From contig NZ_CP137852.1 of NCBI RefSeq assembly GCF_033547095.1, positions 4,675,001 through 4,739,000 of the forward strand: 64,000 bases of DNA, given 5' to 3'. Source of the DNA: Sediminicoccus rosea. GTDB taxonomy: Bacteria; Pseudomonadota; Alphaproteobacteria; Acetobacterales; Acetobacteraceae. Each line of letters begins with the position of its first letter. Position 1 is the stretch's first letter. This document shows, piece after piece, positions 25,384 through 33,060 of the stretch. A model generated the notes under the pieces. That model was not told the origin of the DNA. It ran no database searches and was given only the letters and a program-made list of their open reading frames with translations. The translations under genes were made by a program, and so were the position numbers.

Positions 25384-26439
25384 GTGCAACGACGTGACCT
25401 CATGAGCGCCGGTCTGGCGCTGGGCGCATTCGCGACCCCCCTGGCGGCACCGCTGGTGGCCCGCGCGCAGCAGACCTTCACGCTGCGGCTGCACAGCTTC
25501 TCCTCGCCCACGGCGCTGGACCACACGATCCACCTCGACCGCTGGGCCGAGCGCGTGAACCAGCAGTCGCAGGGGCGGATCATCATCCAGAGCTTCCCGG
25601 CCATGCAGCTGGGCGGCCAGCCGCGCGACCTGCCGCAGCAGCTGGAAGACGGCGTGGTGGACATCATCTGGACCGTGCCCGGCTTCACGCCCGGCCGCTT
25701 CATGGGGACGGAAGGGCTGGAGATGCCCTTCATGAACACCGGCCGCAGCGCCACCATGTCCCAGGCCGCCTTCGAGTATGTCTCGCAGAACCTGGCGGAC
25801 ACCGAGTATCGCGGCATCAAGATCATCTCGATCCACTCGACCGACCGCGCGCTGATCCATACCTCGCGCCGGCCCGTGCGCACGCTGGAGGATTTCCGCG
25901 GGCTGCGGCTGCGCGTGGCCGGCCGCTTCATCGGCGAGGCGGTGACCGCGATGGGTGCCACCCCCGTCGGTATTCCGCTGGGCGGCGTCTATGAGGCGGC
26001 GTCGCGCAACCAGGTGGACGGCTTCCTGATCAACTGGGCCATCACCCAGCCCTTCCGCCTCTTCGAGGTCTCGAAATACCACAGCGAGCCGCCGGGCGTG
26101 GGCCTCTTCCAAGGCATGCTGCTCACGCTGATGAACCAGCGCAGCTACATGCGCCTGCCGCCCGAGCTGCGCGCCGTGATCGACGCCAATTCCGGCGCGG
26201 CCCTCTCAAAGCAGCTGGGCGAGGCGTGGGACACGCAGACCCAGCCCGCCATCGATGCCGCGCGCAATGCCGGCAACGAGATCATCGAGATCAGCCCGGC
26301 GGAGATGGCGCGCTGGCGCACCGCCGTCGCACCGGCCTATGAGGCCTGGATGGGCGAGATGACGCGGCGCAACCGCAATGGCCGCCAGCTCTTCGAGACC
26401 ATCCAGACGATCACCGCGCGCTACGGCCGCCCGGCTTGA
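25384..26439 (+). CDS. dctP: TRAP transporter solute-binding protein, DctP family
   Basis: 351 residues from a GTG at 25384, with AGGAG upstream. The N-terminus has VQRRDLMSAGLALGAF, a twin-arginine-like signal ending near ARAQQ. The mature protein shows WAERVNQQSQGRIIIQSFPAMQLG and the key Arg region LRGLRLRVAGRF-type (here EDFRGLRLRVAGR), typical of DctP receptors for carboxylates. It delivers substrate to the DctQM permease encoded directly downstream. Which acid it binds cannot be told. Confidence 0.93.
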   Translation: MQRRDLMSAGLALGAFATPLAAPLVARAQQTFTLRLHSFSSPTALDHTIHLDRWAERVNQQSQGRIIIQSFPAMQLGGQPRDLPQQLEDGVVDIIWTVPGFTPGRFMGTEGLEMPFMNTGRSATMSQAAFEYVSQNLADTEYRGIKIISIHSTDRALIHTSRRPVRTLEDFRGLRLRVAGRFIGEAVTAMGATPVGIPLGGVYEAASRNQVDGFLINWAITQPFRLFEVSKYHSEPPGVGLFQGMLLTLMNQRSYMRLPPELRAVIDANSGAALSKQLGEAWDTQTQPAIDAARNAGNEIIEISPAEMARWRTAVAPAYEAWMGEMTRRNRNGRQLFETIQTITARYGRPA

Positions 26440-26984
26440 GCACGCCGGAGGTCACGGAGCACGGCGTCCTCGCGGCGCCGGCTTTCGTTCCCTTCCCCCG
26501 GCTGCGCGCGGTGCTGGAATCCGTCGCCACCTGGGCGGCGCTTCTGGCGGGCGCACTGCTGCTCGCCGCCGTCGCCGTCACGGCCGGCTCGGTGCTGCGG
26601 GGGGCGTTGATCAACAAGCCGATCCTGGGCGATTCCGAGATCGTCGAGATGCTGCTCGGCGTCGCCGTCGCCTTCTGCCTGCCGCTGGCCGAGATGCGCG
26701 GCGCGCATGTGATGGTGGATTTCTTCACGCAGAAGCTGCCCGCGCGCGGCCTTGCCGGCCTCGATGCGCTGATGCGCAGCGTGGCGGCGGCCGTGGTCTT
26801 CGTGCTGGCCTGGCGGCTCGCCATCGGCGGCTACAACAACTGGGACCGTGAGCGCGAGACCATGTTCCTCGAGATCCCCTTCTGGTGGGGCTATGCGGGC
26901 GCGGCCATCGGCATGGCGCTCTGGATGGTCTGCGCCGCCTTCGTGGCGCTGGAGAGCGCGGCGCGCGTGAGGCGTTCCGCATGA
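26436..26984 (+). CDS. dctQ: TRAP transporter small permease, DctQ family
   Basis: 182 residues with four predicted membrane helices. NKPILGDSEIVEMLLGVAVAF and MRGAHVMVDFFTQKLP are typical of DctQ. The predicted start is a TTG at 26436 overlapping the dctP stop; there is no ATG before the first helix, so a later GTG is the only clear alternative. Its stop overlaps the dctM start (ATGA). DctQ holds the large permease subunit in the membrane. Confidence 0.9.
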   Translation: MSTPEVTEHGVLAAPAFVPFPRLRAVLESVATWAALLAGALLLAAVAVTAGSVLRGALINKPILGDSEIVEMLLGVAVAFCLPLAEMRGAHVMVDFFTQKLPARGLAGLDALMRSVAAAVVFVLAWRLAIGGYNNWDRERETMFLEIPFWWGYAGAAIGMALWMVCAAFVALESAARVRRSA

Positions 26985-28297
26985 GCGACTTCGACATCGG
27001 CCTGGCGATGTTCGCCGCCGCCCTCGTGCTCATCGCGCTGCGGATGCCGGTGGGGGTGGCGATGCTGCTGGTGGGCGGCGTGGGCTTCGCCACCATCGGC
27101 GGGTGGGACCGGCTCTTCGCCACGCTGAACTCGATGACCTTCAGCCGGTTTTCCTCCTACACGCTCTCGGTCATCCCGCTCTTCCTGCTGATGGGCGATT
27201 TCGCCACCAAGGGCGGCATGAACCGCGCGCTGTTCCGCTGCGCGCGCGCCTGGATGGGGCATTGGCGGGGCGGCCTCGCGGTCGCCACCATCGGCGGCTG
27301 CGCGGCCTTCGGCGCCATCTGCGGTTCCTCGCTGGCCACCGCCGCCACGATGAGCCAGGTGGCGGGGCCCGAGATGCGCCGCCATGGCTATTCGCCGGCC
27401 CTGGCCACCGGCACGCTGGCCGCCGGCGGCACGCTCGGCATCCTGATCCCGCCCAGCGTCATCCTCGTGATCTATGCGATCTACACGGAGATGAGCATCG
27501 GCACGCTCTTCGTCGCCGCCGTCATCCCCGGCCTGATCGCGACCGCGGGCTACATGCTGGTGGTCAACATCTATGCCCGCCTGCACCCCGATGCCGCGCC
27601 GCCCGCCCCCGCGCTGGATTTCCGCGAGAAGCTGCGCGCGACCGCCGAGGTCTGGCCCGTCGCGATGGTCTTCATCCTCGTCGTCACCGGCATCTATGGC
27701 GGCTGGTTCAGCGCGACCGAGGGGGCGGCCATCGGCGCCGCCGCCACCTTCCTGCTGGCGGTGACGCTGGGCGGCATGCGCTGGGAGGGGCTGAAGGAGA
27801 GCCTGCTCTCCACCACCGTCACCACCGGCCTGATCTTCGTGGTGCTGCTGGGGGCGGAGCTGTTCAGCGCGGCGCTCGCCCTCTCCCGCCTTCCCGCCGA
27901 GCTCTCGGCCGTGGTCGCCACCTTCGACGTGGCGCCCATCGTCATCCTGCTGATGATCCTGCTGATCTACTTCATCCTGGGCTGCTTCATGGAGAGCCTG
28001 GCGATGGTGCTGCTGACGCTGCCCATCTTCATCCCGCTGATGCTCTCGCTGGACTTCGGGCTGGGCCGGGAGCAGGTGCTGGTCTGGTTCGGCATCCTGG
28101 TGCTGATGTCGGTGGAGGTGGGGATGATCTCGCCGCCCTTCGGCCTCAACCTCTTCGTCATCAACGCCATGGCGAAGGACGTGCCGATGGGCGAGACCTA
28201 TCGGGGCGTGATGGGCTTTGTCGCCTCGGACTTCGTGCGGATCATCCTGCTGGCGCTGCTGCCCGCGATTTCCCTCTGGCTGCCCGGCCTCTGGTAG
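26981..28297 (+). CDS. dctM: TRAP transporter large permease, DctM family
   Basis: 438 residues, about 12 membrane segments. The start at MSDFDIGL overlaps the dctQ stop. LRMPVGVAMLLVGGVGF, FGAICGSSLATAATMSQV, TLAAGGTLGILIPPSVIL and GMISPPFGLNLFVINAM are hallmark DctM motifs around the sodium and substrate sites. With DctP and DctQ it forms a sodium-driven uptake system for an organic acid in the inner membrane. It is the last gene of the operon. Confidence 0.95.
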   Translation: MSDFDIGLAMFAAALVLIALRMPVGVAMLLVGGVGFATIGGWDRLFATLNSMTFSRFSSYTLSVIPLFLLMGDFATKGGMNRALFRCARAWMGHWRGGLAVATIGGCAAFGAICGSSLATAATMSQVAGPEMRRHGYSPALATGTLAAGGTLGILIPPSVILVIYAIYTEMSIGTLFVAAVIPGLIATAGYMLVVNIYARLHPDAAPPAPALDFREKLRATAEVWPVAMVFILVVTGIYGGWFSATEGAAIGAAATFLLAVTLGGMRWEGLKESLLSTTVTTGLIFVVLLGAELFSAALALSRLPAELSAVVATFDVAPIVILLMILLIYFILGCFMESLAMVLLTLPIFIPLMLSLDFGLGREQVLVWFGILVLMSVEVGMISPPFGLNLFVINAMAKDVPMGETYRGVMGFVASDFVRIILLALLPAISLWLPGLW

Positions 28298-28561
28298 CGG
28301 CCGCGCATGCCCGACATGCGTGGTGCGGATTTGCCTTGCGCTTTGTTTTGCGATGCACCATACCACGGCCATCAAGCGGGCATGCATGCTCGCCAGGTCC
28401 CGGTCGCGTGAGCGGCGCCGCGCTTCAGCCCAGCTGAAGCGCCTCAAGGCAGCCGAACTGCCGGAACCTTCGATGTATCTCCCGGATCAGCCCAGCCACG
28501 CGGGGTGTCCAACCCTGAACTTCCGCGGCCGCGAAGCGCGCGCCGCGCAGCTGGATTTATC

Positions 28562-29968
28562 ATGACCACTTTCCAAGAACTCGGCCTCAACCCGCTCCTC
28601 CTGAGCGCGCTGGAACAGGCCGGCTACACCACTCCCACGCCCATCCAGGCGCAGGCGATTCCCGCCGCGCTGCAGGGGCGTGACATCCTGGGCATCGCGC
28701 AGACCGGCACCGGCAAGACCGCCGCCTTCGCGCTGCCCATCCTGCATCGCCTGGCCGAAATGGGCGGCCACCCGCCGCGCGGCGGCTGCCGCGTGCTGGT
28801 GCTGAGCCCGACGCGCGAGCTGGCCAGCCAGATCGCCGAGAGCTTCAAGACCTATGGCCGCCACATGGGCTATTCCGTCGCCACCGTCTTCGGCGGCGTC
28901 GGCCATGTGCCGCAGCAGCGGGCGCTGGCCCGCGGCGTGGACGTGCTGGTCGCCACCCCCGGCCGCCTGATGGACCACATGGGCACCAAGCATGCCCGGC
29001 TGGACCACACGCAGATCCTCGTGCTGGACGAGGCCGACCAGATGCTCGACCAGGGCTTCCTGCCGGCCATCCGCAAGATCGTCGCGACCGTGCCGAAGGA
29101 GCGCCGGACGCTCTTCTTCAGCGCGACCATGCCGCCCGACATCGCGCGCCTCGCCGCCGACATGCTGATCGACCCGGTCCGCGTGGAGGTCACCCCCGTC
29201 TCCACCACGGCCGAGCGCGTGAACCAGAAGGTCATCTTCCTGGATGGCGCGGGCAAGCGCGCCGCACTCACCGGCATCCTGCGCGGCGAGGGCGTGGGCC
29301 GCGTGCTCATCTTCTCGCGCACCAAGCATGGCGCGGACAAGATCGTGAAGTCGCTGGAGCAGGACGGCATCGCCGCCAATGCGATCCATGGCAACAAGGG
29401 CCAGTCGCAGCGCGAGCGGGCGCTGGCCGAGTTCAAGTCCGGCCGCGCGCCGGTGCTGGTGGCGACCGACATCGCCGCCCGCGGCATCGACGTGCCGGAA
29501 GTCACGCACGTCATCCAGCATGAGCTGCCGGAAGTGCCCGAGACCTACGTCCATCGCATCGGCCGCACCGCGCGCGCCGGCGCCTCGGGCGTCGCGATCG
29601 CGCTGGTGGCGCCGGATGAGGTCGGCCTGCTGCGCGCCATCGAGAAGGTGACGCGCCAGAAGATCGACAGCGAGGATCGCCGCTCCAACCCGACGGTGCC
29701 GCTGAATGACCGCGCCGTGCCGACGCGCCCGCAGCGCGGCCGCGGCGGCGCGCCGCAGCAGAACCAGCGCGCGCCGAAGCGGGAGCATGGCGCGCGTGAG
29801 CATGGCGGCGGGCGCGACCATGACCGCCGCGAGCACCACCGCGACGAGCCGCGCGCGCCGAACCGGCCCGCCGCGCCGGAGCGCGCCTGGGTGAAGCCGC
29901 TTGGCGATGCGGGGCGGAAGCGCCCGGCGGCGCCGGCGCAGCGCGGGTTTCTCGCGCGCGGGCGGTAA
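28562..29968 (+). CDS. rhlE: DEAD-box RNA helicase, RhlE type
   Basis: 468 residues from the ATG at 28562. The motifs appear in order: the Q motif (TPTPIQAQAIPAAL), Walker A AQTGTGKT, PTRELASQI, TPGRLMD, DEAD in VLDEADQML, SAT in FFSATMPPDI, ARGIDVPEVTHVI and HRIGRTARAG. The last ~100 residues form a basic, Arg/Pro-rich tail that probably binds RNA. It unwinds RNA duplexes during ribosome assembly or mRNA decay. The 264-base upstream gap holds no recognisable gene; a GTG at 28505 would give a longer, less likely form. Confidence 0.92.
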   Translation: MTTFQELGLNPLLLSALEQAGYTTPTPIQAQAIPAALQGRDILGIAQTGTGKTAAFALPILHRLAEMGGHPPRGGCRVLVLSPTRELASQIAESFKTYGRHMGYSVATVFGGVGHVPQQRALARGVDVLVATPGRLMDHMGTKHARLDHTQILVLDEADQMLDQGFLPAIRKIVATVPKERRTLFFSATMPPDIARLAADMLIDPVRVEVTPVSTTAERVNQKVIFLDGAGKRAALTGILRGEGVGRVLIFSRTKHGADKIVKSLEQDGIAANAIHGNKGQSQRERALAEFKSGRAPVLVATDIAARGIDVPEVTHVIQHELPEVPETYVHRIGRTARAGASGVAIALVAPDEVGLLRAIEKVTRQKIDSEDRRSNPTVPLNDRAVPTRPQRGRGGAPQQNQRAPKREHGAREHGGGRDHDRREHHRDEPRAPNRPAAPERAWVKPLGDAGRKRPAAPAQRGFLARGR

Positions 29969-30005
29969 GGGCTGATCCGGGGGCGCCTGCCTCCGGACCC
30001 CGCCT

Positions 30006-31400
30006 TCAGATCGCCTGGGCCGTCACGCCCCGGCGACGCAGCAGCGGCAGCATCACCACCAGCGCCGCCAGCAGCAGCACGATCTCCAGCGCATAGACGC
30101 TGGCATAGCCCAGCATGGCGCCGGTCCCCTTGGGGCCGGCCCAGCTGCTCACCACATCCCGGATTACGCCGCCCAGCGCCATCGCGGCGCCGGCGGCGGT
30201 CGCCTGCACGGCGCCCCAGGCGCCCAGCGCCAAGCCTACCTGGTCGCGGGGCGCGAGGTTCATGGTCGCCGTCAGCGTGCCATGGCTGAACAGCCCGCCC
30301 CCGAAGCCGATCAGCAGCACGCCCAGGCCGAAGAGGACAGGCGCCTGCAGGGGTGCGGCCAGGATCACCAGCGCGAAGCCGGGGATGCCCCAGATCACGC
30401 CGTTGCTGGCCATCCGGAAGGGGTCCGTGCCGCGGCTCAGCACGCGCGAGGCGTAGCTGAAGCCGATCAGGCCGCCCAGGGCGAGGCTCGCGGTCAGCGT
30501 GGTGGTGGCGGAGACGGTGAGGCCCAGGATCTGGCCGCCATAGGGCTCCAGCAGCACGTCCTGCATGGAGAAGGCGGCCGTGCCGAGGCCGAGCGCCGCG
30601 AGGCGGCGCAGCGCCTGCTCGCCCTCGATGAAGCTGCCCCAGGATTCGCGGAAGCTCGGCTCGGGCAGATGGAAGGCGGTGCGCGCGGGGTTGCGCGCCT
30701 CCTGCTTCCACAGCGCGATCGTGTTCAGGACGAGGGTCACCACGGCCGAGGCCTGGATCACCTGGATCAGCTTGCCCGGCGTGAAGTCGGCCAGCAGCGC
30801 GCCGAAGACGATGGCGCTGCCGATCATGCCGACCAGCAGCATCACATACATGAGGCCGACGATCTTGGGCTGAGCCTCGGGCGGTGCCAGGTCCGTCGCC
30901 AGGGCGAGGCCCACCGTCTGCGTGGTGTGCAGCCCCGCGCCGACCATGAGGAAGGCGAGGCCGGCGCCGGCCAGGCCGATCCAGCGCGGCGCATCCATGG
31001 CCTCCCCCTCGCCCGCCAGCACGAGCAGCGCGAAGGGCATGATGGCGAGGCCGCCGAACTGGATCAGCGTGCCCTGCCAGATGAAGGGCACCCGCCGCCA
31101 ACCGAGGAAGGAGCGGTGCGTGTCCGAGCGGAAGCCGATCAGCGCGCGGAAGGGCGCGAAGACCAGCGGCAGCGAGAGCATGATGGCGACAAGCGAGGCC
31201 GGGACCGCGAGTTCCACGATCATCACGCGGTTCAGCGTGCCGATCAGCAGCACCATCGCCATGCCGACCGAGACCTGGAAGAGCGAAAGCCGCAGCAGGC
31301 GCGAGAGCGGCATCTCGGGCGTGGCGGCGTCGGCGAAGGGCAGGAAGCGCGGGCCGAGCCGCGCCCAGCCTTCGATCACCTTGCGCGAGAGCGGGTTCAT
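30006..31400 (-). CDS. pucC: Light-harvesting complex assembly protein PucC
   Basis: 464 residues with about 12 membrane segments, a member of the PucC/LhaA/BchP-associated MFS branch. Signatures are FRALIGFRSDTHRSFLGWRR, PFIWQGTLIQFGG and MQDVLLEPYGGQILGL, all conserved in this bacteriochlorophyll-related family. PucC is needed for full levels of the peripheral antenna, probably by guiding or shielding the alpha/beta peptides during assembly. It lies 94 bases downstream of pucA on the same strand, with a hairpin between them. The position directly after pucBA favours PucC over LhaA. Confidence 0.93.
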   Translation of the reverse strand: MNPLSRKVIEGWARLGPRFLPFADAATPEMPLSRLLRLSLFQVSVGMAMVLLIGTLNRVMIVELAVPASLVAIMLSLPLVFAPFRALIGFRSDTHRSFLGWRRVPFIWQGTLIQFGGLAIMPFALLVLAGEGEAMDAPRWIGLAGAGLAFLMVGAGLHTTQTVGLALATDLAPPEAQPKIVGLMYVMLLVGMIGSAIVFGALLADFTPGKLIQVIQASAVVTLVLNTIALWKQEARNPARTAFHLPEPSFRESWGSFIEGEQALRRLAALGLGTAAFSMQDVLLEPYGGQILGLTVSATTTLTASLALGGLIGFSYASRVLSRGTDPFRMASNGVIWGIPGFALVILAAPLQAPVLFGLGVLLIGFGGGLFSHGTLTATMNLAPRDQVGLALGAWGAVQATAAGAAMALGGVIRDVVSSWAGPKGTGAMLGYASVYALEIVLLLAALVVMLPLLRRRGVTAQAI

Positions 31401-31476
31401 GCGCCGTTCATCCCGTGCGGGCCCTGTTCGGGGGAGGGGGTGAGGGGTCGGTCCAAGCGGGCCGGCCCCCCGTCAA

Positions 31477-31493
31477 GCCAGGACGGGCCTGGC
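31477..31493 (-). ncRNA. Intercistronic mRNA hairpin between pucA and pucC
   Basis: On the transcript GCCAGG, a 5-base loop and CCTGGC form a perfect 6-bp stem immediately after the pucA stop. A second GC-rich palindrome (GGGCCGGCCC) follows. Stem-loops at this point in known puc operons protect the abundant pucBA message while the pucC part decays; the same role is inferred here. It is a structural element, not an independent RNA gene. Confidence 0.5.
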
Positions 31494-31494
31494 C

Positions 31495-31737
31495 CTATTT
31501 CACCGCGAGCGAGGCGAACTCGGCCGGTGTTCCCGGCTTTGCCAGCGCGACGGCGGGGGCGTTCCCGTCATTCAGGCTCGCCGCGGCGCGCGGCTTGCCC
31601 TGCAGGAAGGCGGGGAACCAGGTGGTGTTGGCCAGGATCGCCGTGTGCACGGCGAGCGAGGCGACCACCACGCCGCCCAGCATCAGGGGGATGCCGACGG
31701 TGGGCTTCACCACCAGCCACATCTTGCCATTGATCAT
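31495..31737 (-). CDS. pucA: Peripheral antenna alpha peptide PucA with LH3-type residues and a long tail
   Basis: 80 residues. The first ~47 align without gaps to LH2 alpha peptides: NGKMWLVVKPTVGIP at the cytoplasmic side, one membrane helix, the bacteriochlorophyll ligand His31 (SLAVHTAIL) and TTWFPAFLQG at the periplasmic side. Positions 44-45 are Phe-Leu, as in B800-820 (LH3) complexes, not Tyr-Trp or Tyr-Tyr as in B800-850. An Ala/Pro-rich tail of about 33 residues follows; known alpha peptides stop near residue 53-60. The GGAGGAGG ribosome site starts on the last base of the pucB stop codon. Confidence 0.95.
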   Translation of the reverse strand: MINGKMWLVVKPTVGIPLMLGGVVVASLAVHTAILANTTWFPAFLQGKPRAAASLNDGNAPAVALAKPGTPAEFASLAVK

Positions 31738-31749
31738 GGGGGCCTCCTC

Positions 31750-31902
31750 CTACTTGAGCCAGGGGGAGAGGGTGTAGGCGAGGAAATGCGCGCAGGCGGC
31801 GATGAAGCCGAATGTGCGCGTCCCGCTGATCAGGTAGCGGTGGAGTTCTTCCGCCTCCCCGACGGTCAGGCCGGTCGGCCAGACCTTGCTTTCGTCAGAC
31901 AT
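31750..31902 (-). CDS. pucB: Peripheral antenna beta peptide PucB
   Basis: 50 residues, the usual size. It starts MSDESKVWPTGLTVGEAEEL, has His21 near the B800 pigment region, one membrane helix and the bacteriochlorophyll ligand His39 in ACAHFLAY, and ends SPWLK. It pairs with PucA to build the ring-shaped peripheral antenna in the intracytoplasmic membrane. An AGGAGGG ribosome site lies nine bases before the ATG. It is the first gene of pucBAC, and its reading was made directly from the minus strand. Confidence 0.95.
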   Translation of the reverse strand: MSDESKVWPTGLTVGEAEELHRYLISGTRTFGFIAACAHFLAYTLSPWLK

Positions 31903-32126
31903 GGTTCAGTCCCTCCTTTAGAGACCTGTGGACGTTGCGTGATGAACCCAGGAGCGGGTTCCTCGGGGCTTCGGCACCCAGGCTTCGCGCGGGAGGACCG
32001 CGCGCCAAGGACGGAAGCAGTGGGGGGTGGGGCGGTGCGGATGGGCACACGGCAGGGCGGCGGCGCAGGGCCGCGCGATCTCCGCCTGTGGGTCGTGTCC
32101 CATTGCGATCTTGACCTTGCCCAGAA

Positions 32127-32144
32127 TGTCAATCTAGATTGACA
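32127..32144. promoter_or_regulatory. PpsR/CrtJ-type operator 1 upstream of pucB
   Basis: TGTCAATCTAGATTGACA is a perfect 18-base palindrome matching TGT-N12-ACA, the binding site of the redox- and light-responsive repressor PpsR/CrtJ that controls photosynthesis genes. It contains a -35-like TTGACA on the minus strand. It lies 225 bases before pucB. The 31903-32126 leader between operator and gene has no reading frame of note, only short GC-rich inverted repeats, and ends in the pucB ribosome site. Confidence 0.8.
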
Positions 32145-32151
32145 AATCAAC

Positions 32152-32169
32152 TGTCAATTTGATTGGACA
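32152..32169. promoter_or_regulatory. PpsR/CrtJ-type operator 2 upstream of pucB
   Basis: TGTCAATTTGATTGGACA also fits TGT-N12-ACA, with an imperfect inner palindrome. It is separated from operator 1 by seven bases, so the centres are 25 bases apart. PpsR/CrtJ binds such closely spaced pairs cooperatively in other phototrophs. No clear -10 element can be chosen for the minus strand. Confidence 0.75.
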
Positions 32170-32239
32170 TTCGTTCCGGTCGCTGTGTCAAGCGTTCTGG
32201 CACCCCAACAGTGACAGCCAGCCGCCAGTGTGGCGCGAA

Positions 32240-32938
32240 TCAGACACCCGCGCCCGTGCCGAACACCTCGTCCCAGGCCGCCATCAGGGCCGCATCCGCC
32301 TCTTCCATCGTCGCCAGGACGCCCAGGTCATGCAGGCTGGTCACGCCGTGCTCGGCGATGCCGCAGGGGACGATGCCGCCGAAATGCGCGAGGTCCGGCT
32401 CCACATTCAGCGCGATCCCGTGCCAGGAGACCCAGCGCGTGACGCGCACGCCGATGGCGCCGATCTTGAACTCGCCCAGGCCCGGCTTCACCACCCAGAT
32501 GCCGACACGCCCTTCCCGCCGCTCACCGCGGATGTTGAAGCGATCGAGCGCGCGGATCATCCATTCCTCGAGGCCATGCACATAGGCGCGCACGTCGCGC
32601 GGCGGCACGCGGCCATGGCGGCGCGTCAGGTCGAGCATCACATAGGCGGTGCGCTGGCCCGGCCCGTGATAGGTCCATTGCCCGCCGCGGCCCGCCGCGT
32701 AATGCGGGAAGCGCTGCTCGATCAGCTCCTCGGGCCGGGCGCTGGTGCCGGCGGTGTAGCTCGGCGGATGCTCCACCAGCCAGACCGTCTCGGCCTCGCT
32801 TCCCGCGCGGATCGCGGCCACGCGGGCTTCCATCGCGGCCAGCGCCTCGGGATAAGGGGTGAGGCCCTCGCTGATCCGCCATTGCGGTTCTGGCCCCGAA
32901 GGATTTTGGTCTGGGTCGGTTGAACAGGGCGGGATCAT
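32240..32938 (-). CDS. lipB: Octanoyl-[ACP]:protein octanoyltransferase LipB
   Basis: 232 residues. It moves octanoate from acyl carrier protein to the lipoyl domains of 2-oxoacid dehydrogenases and the glycine cleavage H protein, the first step of lipoate synthesis. The signature [20 protein letters not shown] is followed by catalytic Lys158 in [10 protein letters not shown] and Cys192 in GGIVPCGI. The ATG at 32938 lies only 20 bases from the divergent tRNA gene and has no clear ribosome site. There is no other start that keeps [15 protein letters not shown]. The puc operon lies downstream on the same strand. Confidence 0.95.
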   Translation of the reverse strand: MIPPCSTDPDQNPSGPEPQWRISEGLTPYPEALAAMEARVAAIRAGSEAETVWLVEHPPSYTAGTSARPEELIEQRFPHYAAGRGGQWTYHGPGQRTAYVMLDLTRRHGRVPPRDVRAYVHGLEEWMIRALDRFNIRGERREGRVGIWVVKPGLGEFKIGAIGVRVTRWVSWHGIALNVEPDLAHFGGIVPCGIAEHGVTSLHDLGVLATMEEADAALMAAWDEVFGTGAGV

Positions 32939-32948
32939 GCGCTAGGAC
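32920..32948 (+). promoter_or_regulatory. Predicted promoter of tRNA-Leu
   Basis: TTGAAC (32920-32925), a 17-base spacer and TAGGAC (32943-32948) are well placed for a transcript starting a few bases before the tRNA at 32959. The promoter covers the first codons of the divergent lipB gene. Confidence 0.4.
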
Positions 32949-32958
32949 GCTCTCGTCT

Positions 32959-33044
32959 GCGGTCGTGGTGGAATGGTAGACACGCCAGCTTGAGGTGCTG
33001 GTGGGGGAAACCCCTTGGAAGTTCGAATCTTCTCGACCGCACCA
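32959..33044 (+). tRNA. tRNA-Leu (anticodon GAG)
   Basis: 86 bases including an encoded CCA end. The acceptor arms are GCGGTCG and CGACCGC. The anticodon stem CCAGC/GCTGG encloses the loop TTGAGGT, giving GAG, which reads CUC and CUU. A long variable arm (GGGG AAA CCCC) confirms the leucine class II type. The T-loop is TTCGAAT. A 119-bp tandem repeat array begins 16 bases after its 3' end. There is no integrase gene or repeated tRNA tail, so it does not look like an integration site. Confidence 0.96.
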
Positions 33045-33060
33045 TATTCTTACCCTCAGA

